DNA from: Zygnema cylindricum
Taxonomy: Eukaryota; Streptophyta; Zygnematophyceae; Zygnematales; Zygnemataceae
Length of the DNA stretch: 64,000 bases
Assembly: GCA_037447655.1 (NCBI GenBank)
Contig: JBBHKE010002682.1
Coordinates: 51,034 to 115,033, forward strand
Direction: 5' to 3'
The translations under genes and the position numbers were made by a program. Below are positions 1 through 10,016 of this stretch, piece by piece. Below the pieces are notes generated by a model that ran no database searches, had not been told where the DNA came from, and worked only from the letters and a program-made list of their open reading frames with translations. Positions within the stretch are counted from its first letter, which is position 1, and every line of letters begins with the position of its first letter.

Positions 1-499
1 GCCCGGGCGACGTCTCGTAAGGAAGCTCGGTCGAACTCATGAGCGTGAAGTCCCCACTGAAGGCGAGCTCTCTACTACAGCACCTCCGCCTGTAGGGTGC
101 CCAGTATTACCGTTTCATTGGGCCCTTGTAGTTAAGACATGGACATCAAAAGGAGATGGTGGAGATGCTTGCCATTCCACACTCCTAAGTCGACGTGTAT
201 CGGAAATACTAATAAGGGGTCCAGGAACCAGGCGTACTTTAAGGTGCGACCCACACTGCCTTGCAACCATCCCTACGCCTATCCTAGAGGTCCGAAGGGA
301 TATGCGGTAAGAAGCCCGGTGAGACTCCCCAGGGTTATTTTGGAAAACCGCTTCGACTTCCGCTCCAGGCCTACGACCCACAGCTGGCCATCACCCTTCT
401 CCATCACCCTCAGAGTGGCCCGAAGAATGGCGTATAGGGAAGCCTGGAGATCCTATCCGCATCCCTACCAACGTTCCGTCACACCCAGCGTGGAATTTC

Positions 500-1081
500 A
501 TGCGGACCAAGGACCTGGGGAATAATCATAAAGGCTATGTGCAGCTGAATCCTCACACCTTACCGTTCGTAGAGGTGGTAGAGGAAAACTACAGGTACAG
601 AATTGATGTTCCCGGGTTACTTTGCCATTATGACCCGTGGGATGTCCGCCTCCACGACATCATCTCTCGAGCGGAAGTCACCCCTGAAGTGCGAGTACTC
701 AAGCTGGCTCGAAGGAATGCTCTGCAGCGGGCCCGAGCTGCAAGAAAACACGTGTCCTTCAAATTACGAAAGGTACCTCGGTGGGAACCGGCGGACGAGG
801 AACCAGAGGAAGCTACCCCAGGGGCTGAACCCGGAGAACCCAGGATTCCGGCACCCGAGGAGCTTGCACCTGCGGACGTTCCGCAGCAAACCGAAGTACC
901 CATGGAGGAAGCGGAAAATCAGGTTCGGGAACGAATTACTCGGCGGCGGTTGGCAGCTGCAGATCGTCACATCGCGTTACTGGAGACCCGATGTGAACAG
1001 CTCCAACATCAACTCGACGTCCTTCGCCAGGAGTATCGTGAAGAAACATACGACATACTCCGGCAACTACAGTTTCCCTGA
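500..1081 (+). CDS. Unrecognised reading frame with C-terminal coiled coil
   Basis: I do not recognise this protein. The frame gives 193 residues: a globular-looking first 100 residues, then an acidic Pro/Glu-rich stretch (about residues 94-135), then a charged helical segment (about residues 138-190) with coiled-coil spacing that ends in a stop. Two further open stretches lie just upstream in other frames (2-310 and 139-525). This could be one longer gene entering from the left edge with frame breaks, or chance openness in a GC-richer patch. The GC content is clearly higher than in the AT-rich flank, and an LTR-like tail follows. A structural gene of a different, unclassified retroelement is one possibility; that is inference. 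Confidence 0.3.
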   Translation: MRTKDLGNNHKGYVQLNPHTLPFVEVVEENYRYRIDVPGLLCHYDPWDVRLHDIISRAEVTPEVRVLKLARRNALQRARAARKHVSFKLRKVPRWEPADEEPEEATPGAEPGEPRIPAPEELAPADVPQQTEVPMEEAENQVRERITRRRLAAADRHIALLETRCEQLQHQLDVLRQEYREETYDILRQLQFP

Positions 1082-1184
1082 CTCCATCAAAGTTCAGCGG
1101 GACGCTGAATCCTTAGTGGAAGGCACTGTAACAGGGTTACAGAATTGGGTACTTAGTAGTTAGGGCTAGGCTGCTATAGTTGCG

Positions 1185-1325
1185 ATATCAGAGCAGCGCA
1201 GTTGCGATGCCAGAGCAGCGCAGCTGCGATTCCAGACCAGCGCAGCATAGCAGCATAGCAACTTAGCGGCGTAGCAACTAGTAGCGCAGCGCCGTAGCAG
1301 AGCAGCATAGCAACGCCGCAATTGT
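1185..1325. repeat. GCAGC-rich minisatellite
   Basis: Short imperfect repeats built from words such as CAGAGCAGCGCAG, TTGCGATGCCAGAG and GCATAGCAACTTAG run through about 140 bases. A related tract in opposite orientation lies near 50770-50890. Confidence 0.6.
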
Positions 1326-1339
1326 GTAGATTGAACTGT

Positions 1340-1650
1340 ATAGTACTAGAAGGAAGTTTGGATAGATCTTGGATTGGCCGCGAAGGTCCACGTGTACAGC
1401 TGTATAGTACTAAGTTGACCAGCAGTTAGCTAGTTTAAATAGACAGGTAGACCTAGTGAATAGGGGACCGGAAGTAGACCTGAAATAGACTTACGCAGCT
1501 AGCGCAATCTTGTACTCTCTTTTCAATTGATAAAGCCCAACCCCGTCTGCGAGTTCTGTGTGCTCCTGCTGTTGCTACGGGGAGGTCCTTGGTGTTTTAC
1601 GCTGTGCATTGTGATATAGTGTGGGGTGTCTCTACCTCTTTTACAAGAAG
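1340..1650 (+). other. LTR-like tail, unassigned
   Basis: The stretch holds a TTTAAATA box near 1433, a repeated word CTGTATAGTACTA and a TGATAAAGCCCAA motif near 1528. It then has a GC-rich segment before the copia fragment. The order resembles the promoter, polyadenylation and U5 parts of an LTR, but no partner LTR or boundary is visible, so the call is tentative. Confidence 0.2.
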
Positions 1651-1654
1651 GTAC

Positions 1655-2870
1655 AAACATATGTGTACAAAAGGGGAAAGATGTTAGACTTTTGAAATGA
1701 CTTGGCCGGGTTACTTATGGAGTTAGAAAGTGTAGGGAAAAGGGAGATCGAGGAAAATAAGGTGAATACTTTGTTGATGAAACTCCCAGATGATTATGAA
1801 AACAATGTTAACAGGGTTCAGGATTTGCTAGATCATCGATGGATCTGGAACTCCGTTGTGGGGATGAGTTTGGTTCGTGAAAGCACAATTTAGATTTAGA
1901 GAGGAGGAAAGAGTGTTCAAGAATTGGCTGCTGGAACTAACTGAGGGGATAAGGATTCTAAGAAACCTTATGGAAAATTTGGTGAAGGAGGAAGAGGAAA
2001 CTAATCGGACGGATGTGGATCGAGGCCTCTAAAGGGGTTGTGTCACTTTTGTAAGAAGCCGAGACATTACATGGCAGAGTGTACTAAATTGACAAAGTTG
2101 AGATTGAAGGAGGAGCGGATCGGAAAACCAGCCGCGGGAAAGAAAAAGGTATTTGTGGCAACACAAGTCATGGGAGAGGATTCCGATGAGGACGATGTAG
2201 AACTCCTCCTCAACGAGGAGTTGGAGGTGAAAGGTGAGTCAAAGATTCCAAAGAGGCAAAAGTGTGCTTTCGGTGGAGTAAAAGAACCTGCTGAAGAAGG
2301 ATGGATTATTGATTCAAGAGCCTCTATGCATATGTGTAGAGAAAAACTATTGTTTATCAAAATGAGAAAGATCCCTACTGTAGAGATAGAGTATAAGGAT
2401 GGGAGAATAGTAACCACTAATTCACTAGGATTTCTGGATGTGAGAGTCTTAGTTGATGGAAAGGCATCCATAGTCACTTTCTCTGATGTTTTTTTTATCC
2501 CAGAGTTGAACAAGAATCTTATCTCTACGTCGGTATTAGTTGATAAAGGCTTAGAGACTAATACTAAAAAAAGAGTCTTTGATGCTAGCTATGAGAATGA
2601 AGTGTATTCACAACTGAAAAGGGTAGCCAAGGAATGTTTAGGCTGAATTTGAGTAATGGAAAGACGGGAGTTTACTATGTCGGTGTAAGTGATTTAATGA
2701 TGTGGCATAAATGATTGGGACATGTGCATCTAGATAGATTGAAAGAAATGAAGAAAATGGGTGTAGTTGAGGGAATATATTTTGGAGACAATGAGACCTT
2801 GGATGATTGTAGTTGATGTGCTCAAGGAAAGGCCCACAGATTGCCTTTTCCAAAAACCGTCGTCCTTTCA
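1655..2870 (+). pseudogene. Decayed Ty1/copia gag-protease-GAG_pre-integrase fragment
   Basis: The fragment starts inside gag (KMLDF then a stop, then LMELESVGK and VNRVQDL, as in the other copia copies of this window). A CCHC zinc knuckle follows (CHFCKKPRHYMAEC, about 2041-2082, C-x2-C-x4-H-x4-C). The protease motif near 2305 reads DSRAS where the family has DSGAS, so the active-site Gly is lost. The GAG_pre-integrase region (GHVHLDRLKEMKK, then CAQGKAHRLPFPK) follows after a frameshift near 2630 and is cut by further stops. Homology ends near 2870. There are no LTRs and no reverse transcriptase. It is a truncated remnant on the plus strand. Confidence 0.85.
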
Positions 2871-3039
2871 ACAAAGTACTATTTTGTGTCGTAAATTATT
2901 TGCTTGATTTTCATTTCATTTTCAATCCATATTCATTGACAAAATCGAGCAGCCAAGATCTGACGGTCAAGAACGATTGCCGAGGGAGTACTTTGAAAGC
3001 TACCTGTTTGATGATGTTAGCAAAGATACAAAGGTACCT

Positions 3040-3180
3040 GTTTGCCGACGTAGGCCGAGGGGCAACGCTACCAGTTTGCTGACTTCGGCCGAGGGACACG
3101 CTGTTTACGGGTACAGACGGACAAAAAATCGACCTATTTAAAGGTTTTCTCACGGATGACCAAAGGTCTATAATTTATAA
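3040..3180 (+). repeat. Dispersed repeat, copy 1
   Basis: The words CCGAGGGGCAACG, CGAGGGACACG and CCAAAGGTCTATAATTT occur here in the same order and spacing as near 35137-35265. A shorter match lies near 33105-33175. Confidence 0.6.
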
Positions 3181-3396
3181 AAAGATTCTTGTTTTTACGC
3201 GTGGCCAATGAGCGTTTCCAAAATAGTGTGACGAATGGGCGCTAACAAAAACAATGTGACAAGAGTGCGTTACGATGTTTCGTTTGTATTTTTTGCTGGA
3301 TTTTTGAATGCGTATATCGTGTGCGATTTTTTTTATTTCCGTTGGTTGCCATCTTGACACGTATGCTCATTATCCATTGTGTCGTGGCTCAAATTT

Positions 3397-3444
3397 TTTT
3401 GTAATTGGTGATTAACCTCGCGAGGTACATCACCAATTACAAAA
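3397..3444. repeat. 48-bp near-perfect palindrome
   Basis: Two 24-base arms (3397-3420 and 3421-3444) are reverse complements except at two positions. The centre is CCTCGCGAGG, so the DNA or RNA can form a hairpin with almost no loop. Confidence 0.8.
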
Positions 3445-3978
3445 TCTTTCAAAGCGAATGCTTCGCGAAAAAATATCCAACGGTCATTGTTAACTCCCAC
3501 ACTTTTAGAGAATATTGACAAGATTCTCTGTAATGTTTTTTTCCAGATAAAAACAAAATCAGAAGTACGGCTTAGTACGGAGACGTCCGAATTTTTGTAA
3601 ACAACCTCACTTTTCGTCTAATGGAACTTCACCCTTATTGATAAATTAGAGTAAATTTCTTTTTTGAAAGTTTTTTATCACACAAATTAGAGTTTATAAC
3701 TCCAATTATTTTTTCTACTTTTTATACTCTAATTTTTTCTTTACTCTAATTATGATTCGTTGTGTACTTTACTTTTAGTATGGATCCTATCGTGCGATCA
3801 TAAAACTTTTCAACATTTCTGTCATTCGAACGTTTTTGTTTTTTCCTTTTTTCCCACCGGTTTTGTACCTTTGATGGTTTTTCCTGTATCAGTAAAGATT
3901 TGCCGATAACCGATATGGGTCTTTTTTTAGGTAGCCGATAATCGATATATTGGTATGACATGCTGTTATCAGCTTTAT

Positions 3979-4973
3979 TGCAATTCTGTGTCCTCCATTG
4001 GACTACAGAATCCAGGAAGCCTCTAGATAGTTTTTAACTAACCCACTTCAAGCCACAACAACTGCTGCCGAAACAGGCAAACTGACAGTCTCACTGCACC
4101 CCTGTGCATCCTGGACTCTTCTGAGTCCGTAGCAAAAAGTATCACTGAAAACGGCCAACCAGCCGATTAGTTATAGGGTGGCAAAGATGCCAATTTATAC
4201 AAACTCTCAAAGAGAGAGAGGACTACCTACCAGATTTTTCTAAGTCTTAGTTCCCTCTCACAACCCTTATCTACTGACTGTACGAACCAATAATATCAGT
4301 GTACAGTATAAGAAAGTACTACTACCGATATACTTTCTGTACGGCCTCTGTACGACAAGGCCATTAAGCGGACGCGTGTCCACTTTTCACTCGTCGTACG
4401 TTCCTCATAATTCCCACGACCAAATGTTATCACTCCACGTGGCGCAAGATCATGCCACGTCATAAAACGCCAAAGTGACCATTTTGCGATCGGGGCGATG
4501 ACGTGCGTCGTTGGATAAAAACCGACATTCAATATTGACCGTCTAAACAAATGTCTGATTCATTTGTTTTTTACGGTATTATATTCGCACTCTATATAAG
4601 AGGTTTTATTTCGTTTCATTTGTATTGCTGTTAATCGGTTTATCGACCGTAACATAGTTTAAATATTAATCATACCCTATATACTTCAACGAACTTCTAC
4701 GACAGACCGGTTAGGGCTGATGGCTACGCCTCTCTCTCCCTGTCTGTTGTTCGAGTCCTGCCGGACTCAACCTTTTGTTGAGAGTGACATAAGTCACTCT
4801 TCAGTCCAGCTTATTAGGTTGAGGCAGCCATGGCTTCTTTTCTATTTCTCTCTCTTTCCTTCAGTGACTACAACAAGTATGGGGGATAGAGAGGAAAGGT
4901 GAAAGCAGGTTGTCTGCTCTTTTCTTTTATTTTAGACCTAGAAAATATCCTATAAATCTAGTGATTTTCAACA
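3979..4973 (-). repeat. LTR of element A
   Basis: On the minus strand it begins TGTTGAAAATCAC (at 4973) and ends ...CAGAATTGCA (at 3979). The purine-rich tract GTAGAAAATAAGGCGAG lies just outside at 4974-4990. It carries a Pol III-like module at about 4699-4772, a CACGTGG box near 4436 and a TATA-like run near 4592. Confidence 0.85.
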
Positions 4974-6800
4974 CTCGCCTTATTTTCTACTCAAATTTTA
5001 ATTTTTCTTTTAGTCCACATTTTTCTCTGCAATATTTTATTTTGGGAGAAGGCACAGGTTTGGTCATCTTGTCAGCTATCATTTCTTCAACAGATCTATA
5101 TACAAGATTTACAATTTTATTTTTAACTTTCTCCCTCACTAAGCTTAATCTTATGTCCATATGTTTAGCTTTGAAATGATGTTTTGGATTGGCTGCAATT
5201 GGAATGGCAGCCTGATTATCACAAAAAACCTCATGCACTCCCTCCTTCATATACCCCAGTTCTTGCAATAACGACTTGACCCACATTAATTCTTTCCCAG
5301 CAGAACAAAAGGCCATATACTCAGCCCCCATAGTAGATAGAGCAACCACCTTTTGTTGCTTACTACTCCAACAGCAAGCACCTTCTCCCACATACAATAC
5401 GTATCAAAAAGTGCATCTTCTCATAGGTGCATCCCCATAACTGACATCACTCCAAGTATTGATATCAGTGTGCTCCACTCCCAAATGCAACCATAACTCT
5501 CTGCATATCTCATGACTCTCTTGGCTGCTTCCCAATCTCTCTTCCTTAGATCGTTAAGACTCCAACTGAGGACTCTTATCGCTGGCGTTACGTCCTGCCT
5601 TGTACAGTTCATAAAGTAGATCAAACTTCCTACTACCTGTCTCTAAAGGAATAGACTTCATAAAACTCTCTCATCTGTGAACTCATCGGATCATCTAAGA
5701 TTATCACACCTCATTCTACACTCCCATCACTTACTTTCTTCAAGTCTATGGGTGTGGTACAACTGTTTGCTTTCTCCATCTGGAATTTCTCAAGCAAATT
5801 TCCTATTGCTTCTTTCTGACTGAGTCTAATGATCCTTTTCCCCCTATCTCTTTCCATTTGAATTCCCAAAATATTTCTTGCCTCCTCTAAATCCTTCATG
5901 TCAAATCTAGTTCTAAGATTTTTCTTCAACTTATTGATGTTTTCCAAAGACTTACTTAACACCGGCATATCATCCACATAAATTGCAATAAAAATCACAC
6001 CATCCTCATCTTCAAACATATATATAGAATGGTCAAAGCTGATCCGGATATATACCACACCTGTAAGACACTCATCTAGTTTCTTATTCCATTGTCGGGA
6101 GCTTGCTTAAGTCCATATAATGACTTTGTGAGAGTGCAGACTTTGCTCTCTTCCCCATTCTCCACAAACCCTTCTGGTTGCCGCATGAAATTTATTCCTC
6201 AAACTCATTGTTGAGGAAGGCGGTCTTAATGTCCATCTGATGTATTTCCATGTCTTTCGCTGGTGCCAACCTAAGGAGAATCTATTCTGATGGGAACCGA
6301 ACAAGTAGAGCAAACGTCTCCTCATAGTCAATCCCCTCCTTTTGGGTGAACCCTTTTACTACCAAACAAGCCTTATATCTTTCAATGGTATTATCGGGGT
6401 TCTGTTTTAGTTTAAATATCCATTTACAGCCAATAGTTTTTTTGTCAGGTGGACAATCTGCTAGCTACCAAGTATTTGCTTCCATGATGGAAGCCATCTC
6501 ATCATTTATGTTTCTAATCCATCTGTCCTTTTCTGGGCTGTTCACTGCCTCCAAGTATGATTGAGGCTCATCAGGATGAGATAGCTTTGTAACCTTACGA
6601 GCAACTTGTTTCTCTTGTATCCTTTTGCTGCTCCTTCTTCCTCCCTCAAACTCCGAAGCTCGAATAGAGGGAAGTCTTGGGTTTCTCCTTACTGTCTCAT
6701 CGTCTCCCCTATCCATGGAAGTCGTGTCTGGTTCCTCCACTTCTGTCTCCTCGAAGTCCATAGGAATATGTGAGGTATCCGCTAACTCTCCTGTTTCTTG
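4974..6800 (-). pseudogene. Element A reverse transcriptase-RNase H remnant
   Basis: Minus strand. RNase H pieces lie at 4987-5397 (CCWSSKQQKVVALSTMGAEY, FCDNQAAI, HHFKAKHMDIRLS) and 5421-5624. RT pieces lie at 5711-6058, with IAIYVDDMPVLS holding the YVDD catalytic motif, and at 6107-6890. Several stops and frameshifts separate them. The tail at 6770-6800 is cut by the LTR of element B/F, with target duplication TCTTG. Confidence 0.85.
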
Positions 6801-7836
6801 TGCAATTCTGAGACCTCCATAGGACCTCAAAGTAGGCAGCTCACACGAAGCCTCTAGGATAACCCTGACCCCTTTGTGTTTCAGCAAGAATAACAGCCAC
6901 CCTGGCAGACAAAAACTCTGACCAACTTTACCATTTTAAAGGCAAGACTCCCCTAAGTCGATAGCAAAAAGAATCTCTGAATTTGCTCCCTTGAGCAGTA
7001 AGTTATGAAGGGTCAAAGTTGACCTTTTTGTATAGCAGCTCTTTGGGAGAGGAGGTCCAAAATATCAAATTTTTCTAAGTCCTATCTCTCTCTAAAACTC
7101 TATCTACTGACGTACGGCACCAATCATAATAGTGTATCGTACATAAAGGTACATGTGCTGTTGTACTTTATGTACGTCTATTGTACGACATGGCCAAAAG
7201 TCGACACATGTCATTTTTGGATTCTTTCCTGGAATCCCTGAAGATGCCGTTATCCAATGTGATTGTGCCACGTGGCAATTGATGTGACGTCAACCGCAAA
7301 CCACCAAAAACCTATTGCGTGATCTCGGCATGTTTCGTGGCCGTCGGATCAAGCCGGATTACAATCGTGGCCGTCATAAATACTTGCGCAATATTTGTTT
7401 CGCCTTTGAAACAAAATGCGCAGTATCCGTTTCGGATGTGCCGTACGCCGTACATTCCAAACTATATTTATGTCTAAATATCCCGTTGAATGAAGATAGC
7501 TGATGTGTAAACATTTAAATAACTATCATACGCTATATCATACATCTGTGGTTTAGACTAGTTGGCTAAGGCTACTAGCTACTAGCTACTTTGACGGACG
7601 GTAGGTACTTGGTTCAAATCTTGGGCCTGTCAAATCTATTTTGGTAAAATCTACTAACCTAATATACATCCCCGTCGGGATAGCATAGGTGGCCATGGCT
7701 TTATCTTCCTCTCCAACCTTTCAATGACTACGACAAGTGTGGGAGCTGAAGAGGGGAGTTAGAGGCTGACTTCCTTTGCTTCTTTTCTGCATTTTACAAA
7801 ACCTAGAAAATACTAAAATAACCTTTTATTTCTACA
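6801..7836 (-). repeat. 3' LTR of element B/F
   Basis: It matches 14501-15535 along its whole length. Boundaries are fixed by the target duplication on the left and by the purine tract just outside on the right (complement of CTCCCCTTATTTTCTAG at 7837). Motifs include GCCACGTGGC (7269-7278), TGACGTCA (7287-7294) and an antisense tRNA-like module at about 7549-7632. Confidence 0.9.
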
Positions 7837-7860
7837 CTCCCCTTATTTTCTAGTCACTCT

Positions 7861-8744
7861 TTAATTTAAGACCACACTTCTTCGGCAGAAAATTAGTTTA
7901 GAGGAAGGAACAGGTTTGGTCATCATATCAGCTACCATTTCACTATCTGGTTTATACTCCAAACTGATTATCTTGTTTTCTACTTTCTCCCTAACAAAGC
8001 TAAGTCTGATACCCATGTGTTCGGATTTAAAGTGATGTTTAGGATTGGCAGAAATGGCAATGGCAGCCTGATTATCACAAAACACTTTTTGGACACAACG
8101 CTTAAGATGACCAAGCTCACCAAGCAAAGACTTGACCCACATTAATTCTTTTACAGCAGAGCAAGAAGCCATGTTCTCAGCCTCCATGGTGGACTGAGCA
8201 ATGACCTTTTGCTGCTTGCTGCTCTAGCAACAAGCCCCATCACCCACATACAATACATATCCAGATGTGCATCTCCTCATAGAAGCATCCCCATAGTTGG
8301 CATCACTCCAACTGGTGATGTCAGTATTGTTTCCACCCAAATGAAACCATAGATCCCGAGTCCCTATGAGATATCTAAGGACTCTCTTAGCTGCCTCCCA
8401 ATCTTTTTTAGTGGGAGCATTCAGACTCGTACTTAGTACTCCTACAGCTGCGGCTATGTCCGGGCGGCTACAATTCATGAAATATATTAGGCTGCCCACT
8501 ACTTGTCTATAAGGGATGGTCTGCATAAATCTTTTCTCTTCCGGGCCTACCTCATCATCTAAGATTATAACTCCCTCTTCATCACTCCCCTCACTTCCCT
8601 TCTGTAATTCCATAGGAGTGGTACATCTATTAGCCTTGTCCTTTTGGAATTTTTCTTACATGTTTCCAATGGCCTCTTTTTGAGTTAATCTTATTATCTT
8701 TCTATCTCTGTTTCTCTCTACCTGAATTTCCAAAATATACCTTG
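7861..8744 (-). pseudogene. Element B/F RNase H and RT C-terminus
   Basis: Minus strand. The block 8224-8613 gives YRQVVGSLIYFMNCSRPDI, WSDANYGDASMRRCTSGYVL and ends at CC before a stop that replaces Trp of CCWSSKQQK. The block 7861-8187 continues with MEAENMASCSAVKELMWVKS, FCDNQAAIAIS and HHFKSEHMGIRLSFVREKV. Upstream, QKEAIGNM and ERNRDRK remnants lead to the break at 8749, where the nested element begins. Confidence 0.85.
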
Positions 8745-8991
8745 CTTCTTGCAATTCTGTGTCCTCCATTGGACCACAGAATATAGGAAGCCTCTGAATA
8801 TTTTCTCTCACTCCCTCTCGGTGCCGTTAAAGCAAACTTGTGGTAGAATGCAAAACAATGTAATTTGAAGGGGTGGATGGGGCACAACGCGACTGTGGCT
8901 GTGAGGGCTAGTAGCAGGGTGACATATTTTCCACGTCTATGTGAAATTGCAATCCAACCTCTAAGACCCTTGCAAAAAAAACCGTACAAGT

Positions 8992-9990
8992 TGTTGAAAT
9001 CACTAAATTTAGGGGAGGTATTTTATAGGTCTTAATTAGTTAAAATAGCTAAAAGAAAAGCACAAGCAGTATGCCTCCACCTTCTCTCTCTAGCCCCCAC
9101 ACTTATTGTAGTCACTAAAGGAGAGAGAGGGCGGTGGAGCCATGGCTGCCTCAGCTCCATAGACAGGACTAAAGAGTGACCTAAGTCACTCTCACCAAAA
9201 AGGTTGAGTCCGACAAGACTCGAACCTCTGACCGCAAGAGCGAGGCGTAGCCGTCAACTCTTACCGGTCTATCGTAGTAGTCCGTTAGGATACATAGGGT
9301 TTGATAGCCATTTAAACATTAGCTACATCATTAATCCGATTAACGAAATAACAAATTAAAGACATAGGAACTAGTTGGGATTTTGTGCTTATGAAAGAAA
9401 TATACCGCACATTTGTTATTTTGGACGGCGAACATTAAAAGCCGGTTTTGATCCGACGGCCCGCATCATCACCGGGATCCCAAAATGGCCGTCTTGGCCG
9501 TTTTCGGATGTCACATGACCTGTCGACACGTGGCAAGATATCATTGGGAAGCGGGAATCCCGAGGAACATGAGGACAAGTCCAAAGGAGACAAAGGTCCC
9601 CTTCATGGCCTTGTCGTGCACCAGCCGTACAGAAAGTACATTGACCGTAGTACTTTTGTGTACTATACAGTCTTCTAATAGGTTCGTGCATCGGTAGATA
9701 GGGATAGTGAGAGGGATTTAGGACTTAGAGGATCGAGGAGGTAGGCGCCTCTCTCCCAACAAGCTTGTATAAATATTGGCATCTTTGCCACTTGATAATT
9801 GATTGCCTGGTTGGGAATTTTCCTTGATTCCTTTTGCTATGGACTCAGGGGAGTCCAGACTGCATAAGGGTGCAGTCAGATTGTTTATTTGCCTGCTTAG
9901 GTAGCAGTGATCCAAATTGAAAGAGGGCTAGCCAAAAGCTATCTACAGGCTTCCTGAATTTAGTGATCCAATAGGGGACACAGAATTGCA
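8992..9990 (+). repeat. Solo LTR D (fourth level), inverted
   Basis: The LTR is on the plus strand, begins TGTTGAAATCAC and ends CACAGAATTGCA. It is flanked by CAAGT (8987-8991) and CAAGA (9991-9995), a 4/5 target duplication. It is related to LTRs A, E, L and M but in opposite orientation to E. Confidence 0.8.
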
Positions 9991-10016
9991 CAAGATGCTA
10001 CCGGACAAAACCGAAC

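Larger units (their letters stand above)
2871..3978. other. AT-rich intergenic DNA
   Basis: No gene is recognised. The stretch contains one copy of a dispersed non-LTR repeat (about 3040-3180) and a long palindrome (3397-3444). The rest is AT-rich. Confidence 0.6.

Noticed and set aside
139-525. A second gene overlapping the 500-1081 frame
   Set aside because: No recognisable domain, and it may simply be a frame-shifted part of the same unknown gene; not listed separately.
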